From: Spirochaetales bacterium | Lineage (GTDB): Bacteria > Spirochaetota > Spirochaetia > Sphaerochaetales > Sphaerochaetaceae | Length of the DNA: 22,234 bases | Direction: 5' to 3' | Assembly (NCBI GenBank): GCA_022785155.1 | Contig: JALFRH010000212.1 | Location: 1-22,234, forward strand | Shown here: positions 6,393 through 12,435 of the stretch, piece by piece | How positions within the stretch are numbered: the stretch's first letter is position 1 | How the letters are laid out: every line of letters starts with the position of its first letter | Program-made: the position numbers and the translations under genes | Notes under the pieces: model-generated | Databases searched by the model: none | The model's input: the letters and a program-made list of their open reading frames with translations, nothing else | What the model was told of the DNA's origin: nothing

Positions 6393-7619
6393 TCAAATCA
6401 TTGTTACTGGACACATCCAAACATCTCGTTTTAATGGAAAGAACTCATCTGCCATGCAAATAATCAAACCTGGTTTTACCTCTAATCCAAGTTTTCCTAA
6501 AACAGAAAAGTTTTTATCTGGGTCAGAAGGTGTTTTTGCCTTCTTAATTTCCATTGGATAGATGCATCCAGCTCCAACCATCAATAGATCAATTTCCTTC
6601 TTATCAATATCTCTATAGTAGTAGAGATTCGGCTCTTTTCCAGAGTTATAATAGCCTTTAAGGATTTCTCCTACGACGAAGGTCTCAAAGAAAGCACCGG
6701 AGGCATTGCCGTTCATTAATGTTTCATAGCTAGGCCAACTAGTCAGATATGCAGCTAATCCTGTATCAAGGAAATAGCATTTCGGAGTCTTCACTAGACG
6801 TTTGCTGATGTTACTGTAGTATGGTCTAAGAATATAGATTATCCCTGACCTCTCCAGTATAGTGACCCAGGTTTTTATGGTCGGGGCCGATACTCCCACT
6901 TCTTTTGCCAGTGTATCATACTTCAATTCTTGTGCAGTATTGGCGGCAAGACAGGTTACCAAGGTTCTGAATTCATCTAGTTTTCCTACTTGTTCCAAAG
7001 CACTGACATCACGTTCCAAATATGTATTGATATAGCTGGAGAAGTAGAGGTCCCTGTCTATGGTACTGTCTGAGACAAGTTTAGGCATTCCTCCCTGGAA
7101 AATCCGTTGGAAAACTTCCCTGAGAGTCTTTCCCTCATGTTCTTTTCCCTTCAAGATATCAACATCAGGGATAAATGGTTCAGTCCTCCTGCCCTCAATC
7201 TCTCTTTGAGACAAGGGGAAAAGAGTAAAGACAGCAACCCTACCTGCAAGGCTCTCTGATACATGCTTCATCATTTCGAACTTTTGAGATCCTGTGAGCC
7301 AGACCATACCGTTTGGGTTTTCTCCAGAGTATACAGCGTTGTCTACCATGTCCTTTATTGCCAGAAGAAAAGAAGGAACCCTCTGAAATTCATCTATCAA
7401 AAGTTTGTGACCATATGTCTCAAAGAACAGAGCAGGATCATTTTGTGCAAGCTTTCTTGCCTCAATCCTATCAAAGGAAACATAACGACGATCAGGCTCA
7501 CTAATATGTCTAAGCATAGTAGATTTTCCAGTCTGTCTTTGGCCACAGACCATTACTACAGGATATTGTGAGGAAGCCTTAAGAATGGAAGCCTCCATAG
7601 CACGAGGAATATATTTCAT
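6393..7619 (-). CDS. AAA ATPase of the AAA_14/DUF4143 family
   Basis: The protein has 408 residues, the usual family length. Walker A is GQRQTGKST at 26-34 and Walker B is LLIDEFQRVP from 73. 'WLTGSQKFEMMKHVSESLAG' (sensor-like region) follows, then a winged-helix-like middle (YDTLAKEVGVSAPTIKTWV). The C-terminal DUF4143 region contains EIDLLMVGAGCIYPMEIKKA, an E...EIK pattern like the restriction-endonuclease fold seen in this family. The biological role of these ATPases is not established; they are often found on mobile or variable loci. CGGAG (7626-7630, minus strand) precedes ATG 7619 by 6 bases, and a 16-bp palindrome lies just beyond it. It stands alone between the recombinase remnant and a gene-poor stretch. 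Confidence 0.85.
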   Translation of the reverse strand: MKYIPRAMEASILKASSQYPVVMVCGQRQTGKSTMLRHISEPDRRYVSFDRIEARKLAQNDPALFFETYGHKLLIDEFQRVPSFLLAIKDMVDNAVYSGENPNGMVWLTGSQKFEMMKHVSESLAGRVAVFTLFPLSQREIEGRRTEPFIPDVDILKGKEHEGKTLREVFQRIFQGGMPKLVSDSTIDRDLYFSSYINTYLERDVSALEQVGKLDEFRTLVTCLAANTAQELKYDTLAKEVGVSAPTIKTWVTILERSGIIYILRPYYSNISKRLVKTPKCYFLDTGLAAYLTSWPSYETLMNGNASGAFFETFVVGEILKGYYNSGKEPNLYYYRDIDKKEIDLLMVGAGCIYPMEIKKAKTPSDPDKNFSVLGKLGLEVKPGLIICMADEFFPLKRDVWMCPVTMI

Positions 7620-7636
7620 ATAATACTCCGAGAAAT

Positions 7637-7652
7637 ATAAAGTCTACTTTAT
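7637..7652. promoter_or_regulatory. 16-bp palindrome upstream of the ATPase gene
   Basis: ATAAAGT (7637-7643) and ACTTTAT (7646-7652) are perfect inverted arms around CT. The site ends 17 bases before the ATPase start codon on the minus strand, a place where an operator would act. Confidence 0.4.
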
Positions 7653-7767
7653 TTTACTCGACAATCTCCACATAGTCAATTTATTTCTTTTATGCAACAC
7701 AAATTACTTCATAAGTGATATTATTGGTAATTGTTATAATAGATTTTTTTCTCCATATCCTTTGAGT

Positions 7768-7800
7768 CAGAATTTGATACAATCAGGTTCTGGCTTTTTT
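7768..7800 (+). terminator. Rho-independent terminator with no upstream gene
   Basis: CAGAATTTGAT (7768-7778) pairs with ATCAGGTTCTG (7782-7792) through 11 bp with two G-T wobbles and a 3-base loop. GC and six T follow. Nothing on the plus strand upstream explains it: the preceding gene runs the other way. Confidence 0.6.
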
Positions 7801-8102
7801 ATTTCTACACCATAAGGAATTACAAAACCCTCTTTGTAACGTAATTGAACACAGGAGCCCTGAAAAAAGGAAAATCAGGGTAACTGTATCAACGATAATG
7901 ATCAAGTGTTCCCTCCCCCTTTATTTTCGTTGCACACGTTGTTAACGAAAACTTTTTAAAACGTAATACAGTTATCGAATAACGTAATCGCGTTTGGAAT
8001 TGTTAGAGTCCGCTTGAATTAACCCATCAAAAGTCCATGTTGTATAAAGTGCAATGAGGATGTCGTCATCCAAGATCCCGCTTATAGCCTATTGATGAAG
8101 TG

Positions 8103-8143
8103 AGTGAAGTAATGAGTGAAGTTAAGTGAAGTAATACTTCACT
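8103..8143. repeat. Three AGTGAAGT direct repeats plus one inverted copy
   Basis: AGTGAAGT occurs at 8103-8110, 8115-8122 and 8125-8132, spaced 12 and 10 bases apart. ACTTCACT at 8136-8143 is inverted and forms an 8-bp, 3-base-loop hairpin with the last copy. The cluster lies 85 bases past the 3' end of the GH28 gene. Confidence 0.7.
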
Positions 8144-8227
8144 CTAATTCACTATTTGAATTAAAAACCTCAATGTATTTTTTAAGCTATTTTCAAAGCA
8201 CAGAAGAACATCATGAGTCTGAATTCT

Positions 8228-9472
8228 CTATATTTCCTCACCGTTTACTTTAACATTGTGCATCTCGTAGGAAGTGATGTTTTCCATTTCCAGTTTGTCT
8301 TTCAAGGCACTTCTTTCTTCTTCATACTTGTCATGCCGACTTAAAGACAGTTCCTCTTTCGCCGTATCTATGGATATGTTTTCCAGCACCAAGCCTTTGA
8401 TCACTGTCAGTGGCGGGTCTGCCAATATCATGCCCGGGGCCATGACATCTTTGGCAATCACATTTCTTACAGTAAGATTTTCAATTAGAGACGGATTATC
8501 CTCTCCATATACTTCATCCTGTCGGCTGATCCAAGGTCTGATGGCAAAGACTATTCCTGATGTCATTTCTATGTTTTCAAAGGTAATGTTCCTGAAGCTT
8601 TGGTTGGTATCTGGACGGAACTTGAATCTGACCACTTGGTTTTCACCTTTGACTTTCAGGTTCCTTACAGCTACGTTTTCAACAAGGCAGGCTTCACTGC
8701 CAAAGGTGACGGCACCATGACCAAAACCTATGACACAATCCTCTATGAGGATATTTTTTGTAGGTTTATTCTCTATATGTGCTTTGGGCCCCTTTCCACC
8801 CTTGATGCAGATACAGTCATCGTCCACCTCAAAGTAGCTTTCCCTTAATACAAGGTTTTCACATACATCTATATCTATTCCATCTGTACTGGCGGCTCTT
8901 ATGTCACCTTCATGGGGAGAAGAGACATGAATTCCCCTGACAATTACATTTTTGCAGTCATATAGATGAAGATTCCAAAATCCTGAGTTTCGTAGTTTTA
9001 TTCCTTCGATGGAGAAATCAGAGGAGTGTCTTATATAGAAAAGGCGTGGCCTTGGTACGTCCTTATTGACAAAAGGAAGCCCCTCATTTATAGCCTTATC
9101 CCTTGCTTCCCAGAACTTTTTGTAATATGGAAGACCGTTTCCGTCTACCGTCCCCTTTCCCTTGATAGTGAAAGAGGAAAGAGAGTCCACATTTACAAGT
9201 GCATCAGGCCATATCTCTTGGTGGCCTTCAAAGCGTGTAGGCACCATTGGATAGTCGGAGATATCATCAGAACCTAGGAGGGTTCCATCTATTTGTAGAT
9301 CAACACCCTTTTTCAGATATATTGCCCCAGAAAGGAATGTTCCTTCAGGAATGATGACTGTGGAGTCATTATATTCGCTTGCTTCATCTATCGCCCTTTG
9401 TATACGGGATGTATTAAGCGTCTTACCGTCAGGTACTGCACCGTAGTCCAATATATTGTATTCCATTTTCAT
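8228..9472 (-). CDS. Glycoside hydrolase family 28 (polygalacturonase/pectin-type)
   Basis: The 414-residue protein begins with the family opening YNILDYGAVPDGKTLNT and has a right-handed beta-helix repeat pattern. GH28 catalytic motifs are all present: STDGIDID (195-202), VDDDCICIKGG (two catalytic aspartates, near 217-219), GFGHG (249-253) and the RFK variant of RIK (282-284). There is no signal peptide, so it probably acts in the cytoplasm on imported galacturonate- or rhamnose-containing oligosaccharides as an exo-enzyme. The mutarotase gene lies 7 bases upstream, which favours rhamnogalacturonan oligosaccharides. AAAGGA precedes two in-frame ATGs: the one at 9472 is only 3 bases away, whereas 9466 has 9-base spacing and may be the true start. 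Family is firm; exact linkage cut is inferred. Confidence 0.9.
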   Translation of the reverse strand: MKMEYNILDYGAVPDGKTLNTSRIQRAIDEASEYNDSTVIIPEGTFLSGAIYLKKGVDLQIDGTLLGSDDISDYPMVPTRFEGHQEIWPDALVNVDSLSSFTIKGKGTVDGNGLPYYKKFWEARDKAINEGLPFVNKDVPRPRLFYIRHSSDFSIEGIKLRNSGFWNLHLYDCKNVIVRGIHVSSPHEGDIRAASTDGIDIDVCENLVLRESYFEVDDDCICIKGGKGPKAHIENKPTKNILIEDCVIGFGHGAVTFGSEACLVENVAVRNLKVKGENQVVRFKFRPDTNQSFRNITFENIEMTSGIVFAIRPWISRQDEVYGEDNPSLIENLTVRNVIAKDVMAPGMILADPPLTVIKGLVLENISIDTAKEELSLSRHDKYEEERSALKDKLEMENITSYEMHNVKVNGEEI

Positions 9473-9479
9473 TTATCCT

Positions 9480-9798
9480 TTATTCCATATGGAAAACTTC
9501 TTTCAAGGGCTCCGAAACTGGTGATTCATCCTTATTTGTTTCCATGATATTTGCCATATAGTGCCACCATTTCCTGATGATTTCCTCTTCTCCCAGATCC
9601 TGGCTTCCCTCAGTCCCCCTGCACTTCTGCACAGCAAAAAGCATCTCCTGTGTTTTCATCAAGGAATATGGAATAGTCATAGACACCTGAAGCCTCTATC
9701 TTGGCTTTTACTTCAGTCCAGATATTTCTGTGTATCCATTCATATTCTTTTTCAAATCCTTTTTTCAGATATATCTTGAATGCTTCTCTTTTTGCCAT
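9480..9798 (-). pseudogene. rhaM: L-rhamnose mutarotase, frameshifted at a homopolymer
   Basis: RhaM interconverts alpha and beta L-rhamnopyranose and is about 104 residues long. The first part (MAKREAFKIYLKKGFEKEYE, ending FCCAEVQ) runs into a stop at 9610. The second part (TEGSQDLGEEEIIRKWWHYM, then SPVSEPLKEVFHME) is in another frame. Together they match the family, including the RWW-like RKWWHYM and SPV..L.EVFH ending. The change is at a run of five C on the plus strand (9615-9619); four would restore one frame. This is either a sequencing error, a real mutation or a phase-variable tract. The ATG at 9798 has GGAG (9804-9807) 5 bases upstream, better than the GTG at 9804. It sits 7 bases before the GH28 gene, so both form one pectin unit. 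Confidence 0.8.
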
Positions 9799-9858
9799 AT
9801 CCACTCCATTCGTCTTCCTTTCCCTATTTTATCATAGGAAGGGACAAATGTTTTTCTT

Positions 9859-9879
9859 TATTGGGAATTTATTCCAATA
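9859..9879. promoter_or_regulatory. Inverted repeat upstream of the rhaM/GH28 unit
   Basis: TATTGG (9859-9864) and CCAATA (9874-9879) are inverted around 9 bases, about 60 bases upstream of rhaM. It is a candidate operator; I see no convincing -35/-10 pair here. Confidence 0.3.
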
Positions 9880-9906
9880 TAGAGTTATATTTTGGGCATA
9901 ATTATA

Positions 9907-9922
9907 GCCTCCTTTCGGAGGC
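9907..9922 (-). terminator. Hairpin at the end of the psp operon
   Basis: On the minus strand GCCTCC pairs with GGAGGC around a GAAA tetraloop, starting 6 bases after the pspC stop codon. The tail is TATAATTAT and not a T run, so termination may be weak. Confidence 0.5.
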
Positions 9923-9927
9923 CATAG

Positions 9928-10311
9928 TCATAGAGCTGTTTCCGCCTTGAAGTGGGCGTCCCACTCTTTCTCTCTATCGAAGATATCACTTTCCATTCCT
10001 TCCACCTTTTTCTTAAGGTTTTCATATCTTCTTTTGAGTTCAGAGTCCTCACTTTCCCTTCCATATCTCCCATAGGAGCCATGTCTGTTATAGTTGTCTC
10101 TGATGATATCTTCCCTTCTCTGCTCCGGAAGAAACAGGGCGACTATAAGATAAATGATCATTACAGGGAAGAATGATGTCGAAATTGCCAAGAGAAGAAC
10201 AAGGAGTCTGGTCAAATTAATAGGTAGGCCCCTCCATTCTGCCAATCCTGTCGCAACACCCAATATGCATCCCCTAGGGGATCTTGTCCATCTTCTTGTT
10301 CTTATTTCCAT
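9928..10311 (-). CDS. pspC: PspC-domain membrane protein
   Basis: The 127-residue protein opens with the PspC signature: RTRRWTRSPRGCILGVATGL, then AEWRGLPINLTRLLVLLLAI, including the 'G..GG.a..l....l.RL...l' pattern. One or two membrane segments fall at about residues 33-62, and a charged, coiled-coil-like tail (ELKRRYENLKKKVEGMESDI) follows. In E. coli, PspB and PspC sense inner-membrane stress and bind PspA or release it. The ATG at 10311 is chosen because AAGGA lies 7 bases upstream; an in-frame GTG at 10335 would overlap the previous gene by 11 bases. Last gene of the pspA-pspB-pspC order. Confidence 0.85.
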   Translation of the reverse strand: MEIRTRRWTRSPRGCILGVATGLAEWRGLPINLTRLLVLLLAISTSFFPVMIIYLIVALFLPEQRREDIIRDNYNRHGSYGRYGRESEDSELKRRYENLKKKVEGMESDIFDREKEWDAHFKAETAL

Positions 10312-10324
10312 TTTATTTTCCTTC

Positions 10325-10594
10325 TTATTTTCCACTTATGGTTTTGATTCTGTCCTTCAAATCCAAAAAACCATCTTCCAGTCTATCTCTTACCCGTTTT
10401 AGATTTTCAGGTAAATCCTCTTCTTTTTCTTCACTTAGGTTATAAGTTCCAGCTTTATAACCTCTCATCATCTCTTCAGAGCGCAAGGTCTCTTCTATTT
10501 TGTTTCTTTCCCTTTTGGTTTGTTCACGTTCAACTATCCATACTATGGCTATGATTGAAGTGAATATTACTACCAGTATGGAGACTGCACTCAT
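10325..10594 (-). CDS. Small PspB-like membrane protein
   Basis: The protein has 89 residues. Residues 3-21 (AVSILVVIFTSIIAIVWIV) form one membrane helix near the N-terminus. A charged segment rich in Glu, Lys and Arg follows (EREQTKRERNKIEETLRSEE). Size, topology and position between pspA and pspC match PspB, though sequence identity cannot be judged by eye. Its ATG overlaps the pspA stop by four bases (ATGA), so the two are translationally coupled. Its stop lies 12 bases before the likely pspC start. Confidence 0.65.
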   Translation of the reverse strand: MSAVSILVVIFTSIIAIVWIVEREQTKRERNKIEETLRSEEMMRGYKAGTYNLSEEKEEDLPENLKRVRDRLEDGFLDLKDRIKTISGK

Positions 10595-11250
10595 ACATTG
10601 ATTCCTTTTTCGCTTTTGATTCTTGCAATCTCATTCTCGATTTCAAGTTCTTCAAGCTTTTCTTCTGCTGTCTTTTCTTCTTTCTTCGGCTCCTGGGTCT
10701 TCTTTGAAAGCTCTCTATAGGCTTCAAGTCTATTTATTCTATTCTCCATTTCCTCAAAGCGCGTATCTCTCTTTGGTTCAGCTTTAGGTTTCTCGACCTT
10801 TGCCTTGGACTTTGCCTCCATTTTCTTTGGAACGTAGGTCTCAAGTCTCTTTTTTGTTTCATCCAGTTTTTCATTGAGAGTTTCAAGTTCCTTCTTTCCT
10901 TCTTCAACTTCAGCCATCAAGAGTGCCCTGTCGTTTTTAAGGGAAGAGAGAAGCTCTTCATTGGCTTTTCTTTCCTTGATGGCTTCCTTCGCCATCTCAT
11001 CAGAGCCCTTTACAATGGCAAGCTCTGTCCTTTCCTGCCATCTTGAAACAGCTTTCTCTGTATCGGCGATTCTCTTTTCCACAGACTTAAGATCAGCCAT
11101 TTTCCCACTGGTGGAAGCCTTTGTATCTATAATGGCTTTATCGATTTCCGAAATCATCAGTTTCATCATCTTCTCAGGATCTTCGGCTTTATCGAGAAGG
11201 GAATTGATGTTTGAATTTACGATGTCTTTTATTCTTTTGAAAACGCTCAT
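10591..11250 (-). CDS. pspA: PspA/IM30-family phage-shock protein
   Basis: The 219-residue protein starts MSVFKRIKDIVNSNINSLLD, the amphipathic PspA opening, then DPEKMMKLMISEIDKAI. Long coiled coils (residues about 25-145) follow, as in PspA/IM30/Vipp1. The region from 145 to 160 is Lys/Ala/Pro rich, and a second coiled stretch ends the protein, which differs from E. coli PspA. PspA coats stressed inner membrane and limits proton leakage. AAGGAG (11259-11264, minus strand) lies 8 bases upstream. A sigma-54-like element and repeated palindromes lie further upstream. First gene of the psp operon. Confidence 0.9.
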   Translation of the reverse strand: MSVFKRIKDIVNSNINSLLDKAEDPEKMMKLMISEIDKAIIDTKASTSGKMADLKSVEKRIADTEKAVSRWQERTELAIVKGSDEMAKEAIKERKANEELLSSLKNDRALLMAEVEEGKKELETLNEKLDETKKRLETYVPKKMEAKSKAKVEKPKAEPKRDTRFEEMENRINRLEAYRELSKKTQEPKKEEKTAEEKLEELEIENEIARIKSEKGINV

Positions 11251-11276
11251 TTGTTTTTCTCCTTACGCTTTGATTT

Positions 11277-11294
11277 ATGAAAACATCGTGCCAA
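11277..11294 (-). promoter_or_regulatory. Sigma-54-like -24/-12 element before pspA
   Basis: The minus strand reads TTGGCACG-ATGT-TTTCAT. The -24 part matches the sigma-54 consensus exactly (TTGGCACG). Spacing from GG to the -12 position is right, but the -12 dinucleotide is TC instead of GC. A start about 12 bases downstream would place the ribosome binding site near the 5' end of the mRNA. In E. coli the psp operon is sigma-54/PspF dependent. Confidence 0.45.
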
Positions 11295-11340
11295 TTTTTG
11301 GTAATTATCAACAGAGAAAGGAATTAGAAGAAAATTATCT

Positions 11341-11434
11341 AAACAGTTGTTTTGTTAATATTATTTTATTCAAGGTATTTTAGACCTTTAGTGGGTATTT
11401 TTACCTTAAACAATTGTTTTCCATACAATTGTTT
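11341..11434. promoter_or_regulatory. Three copies of a 12-bp near-palindrome between pspA and the hydrolase gene
   Basis: AAACAGTTGTTT (11341-11352), AAACAATTGTTT (11408-11419, perfect palindrome) and ATACAATTGTTT (11423-11434) share a consensus. The last two together form a perfect 9-bp inverted repeat, AAACAATTG-N9-CAATTGTTT (11408-11434). They lie about 50-140 bases upstream of the sigma-54-like element and over the hydrolase promoter, so one regulator could control both directions. Confidence 0.6.
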
Positions 11435-11457
11435 CTATTTAAAATACTTATTAAAAT
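11429..11457 (+). promoter_or_regulatory. Possible promoter of the alpha/beta hydrolase gene
   Basis: TTGTTT (11429-11434), 17 bases and TAAAAT (11452-11457) would start transcription at about the ATG of 11465, giving a leaderless mRNA. The -35 lies inside the last palindrome copy. Confidence 0.35.
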
Positions 11458-11464
11458 CCAAAGA

Positions 11465-12322
11465 ATGATTCCACTGATTATTATTCTTCTTTTCATCATG
11501 GTTTTCTTTGTGATCGGCTTCTTTATCACCAAGGCACTCTTCAAGCCTGAAGCAGGTGTACCCTGGAGAGAAGAGGAGGGAGAAGTCCTCTCCTTTTTTT
11601 CAGGAAGGAACACATTGGAAGGAAGACTAATAAACAAAGAAGGAAATAAGGGAACGGTCATCTTTGCCCATGGCATGGGGCTTTCCTCCCATTATTACAG
11701 ACCTGAAGTCCTTCACTTTGCAGAGCTGGGATACAGAGTCTTCATATTCGAATACAGAGGATACGGCAAGAGCACAGGAACCTTTTTAAGCTTCAGGGAT
11801 GTGGTGAAGGATTTGGTTGCTTCAGCATCCTTTCTCGGCCATGAAGACATTATTCTTGTAGGCCACAGCATGGGAGGATATGGTGTTCTTTCTGCAATAG
11901 ACGATCTGAGGGACAAAATCAAAGGTGTAGTGGCCTATGCCCCCTTCAGATCTCCTTTTACTGCAATGGATGTCTGTGCTTTGAGAATGGGGATTATTGG
12001 TAGGATTCTTGAAGTATTTCTCATTCCTTTCCAGTATCTTCTCCATGGTACAAAGGCAAATAAGAGTGTAATAAAGTCAATCAACAATTCCCCTGTCCCC
12101 ATTTTGATCCTTCAAGGTAATGAAGACAAGGAAGTGGCTCTGGACGGGTGCTCCGTGGTGAAGAAAAGCCAATTGCTCCATAACCCCTTGTCAAGAATAA
12201 AGATAATTGATAAAGAAGGCAGCAACGGACATGTGTCCATTGTGAGAAAGAAAGGAAGCCAGGATATAAACGAAGATACTATGGCAATAGTGGATGGTTT
12301 TCTCTATGAAATAAGGCCATGA
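11465..12322 (+). CDS. Membrane-anchored alpha/beta hydrolase
   Basis: The 285-residue protein begins with one hydrophobic helix (IPLIIILLFIMVFFVIGFF, residues 2-20), so the catalytic domain is probably tethered to the membrane and outside the cytoplasm. The alpha/beta hydrolase features are HGMG (oxyanion region, 69-72), FEYRGYGKSTG (95-105), nucleophile elbow GHSMGG with S135, acid D221 (LQGNEDKEV) and H256 (SNGHVS). This is the 'YRGYG' serine-hydrolase group related to BAAT/YheT-like esterases; substrate is unknown. ATG 11465 lacks a Shine-Dalgarno site; an in-frame TTG at 11414 would lie within the palindrome. Its divergent position to psp genes suggests a membrane-lipid or stress role, which is inference. 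Confidence 0.8.
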   Translation: MIPLIIILLFIMVFFVIGFFITKALFKPEAGVPWREEEGEVLSFFSGRNTLEGRLINKEGNKGTVIFAHGMGLSSHYYRPEVLHFAELGYRVFIFEYRGYGKSTGTFLSFRDVVKDLVASASFLGHEDIILVGHSMGGYGVLSAIDDLRDKIKGVVAYAPFRSPFTAMDVCALRMGIIGRILEVFLIPFQYLLHGTKANKSVIKSINNSPVPILILQGNEDKEVALDGCSVVKKSQLLHNPLSRIKIIDKEGSNGHVSIVRKKGSQDINEDTMAIVDGFLYEIRP

Positions 12323-12379
12323 TGCTGCTCTCCAAGTCTCCTTGATAAAGGTTTTTGACATTTGTTCACAAAAACTCCT

Positions 12380-12408
12380 TCGACAGCTTTCCCCTTATGG
12401 AGTAGAAT
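12380..12408 (+). promoter_or_regulatory. Promoter of the flavin oxidoreductase gene
   Basis: TCGACA (12380-12385), a 17-base spacer and TAGAAT (12403-12408) lie 28 bases before the ATG. AAGGAG (12425-12430) is the ribosome binding site. Confidence 0.5.
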
Positions 12409-12435
12409 CAAGGCATGAATATCTAAGGAGACTCT

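Larger units (their letters stand above)
7653..8227. other. Gene-poor 575-base stretch with terminator, repeats and hairpins
   Basis: No credible gene was found. It contains a plus-strand terminator-like hairpin (7768-7800), an inverted repeat CCCTGA-N11-TCAGGG (7858-7880), three copies of AACGTAAT (7838-7845, 7960-7967, 7981-7988), a small hairpin GGATG-TCGT-CATCC (8058-8071) and the AGTGAAGT repeats (8103-8143). Two short minus-strand frames (about 7767-7860 and 7972-8090) look vaguely protein-like, but I cannot place them. Confidence 0.5.

Noticed and set aside
7767..7860. Minus-strand frame with a protein-like end (KEGFVIPYGVEIKKPEPD)
   Set aside because: It is short, lacks a start, matches nothing I know and coincides with a convincing plus-strand terminator.
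7972..8090. Minus-strand frame reading ILDDDILIALYTTWTFDGLI
   Set aside because: It is about 38 codons between two stops with no start or ribosome site; chance cannot be excluded.
8103..8143. CRISPR-like array
   Set aside because: Units are 8 bases with 2-4 base gaps, far too short for repeats and spacers, and no cas gene is present.
8274..8720. Antisense frame of 148 residues within the GH28 gene
   Set aside because: It is a shadow of the beta-helix repeats of GH28, with no independent support.
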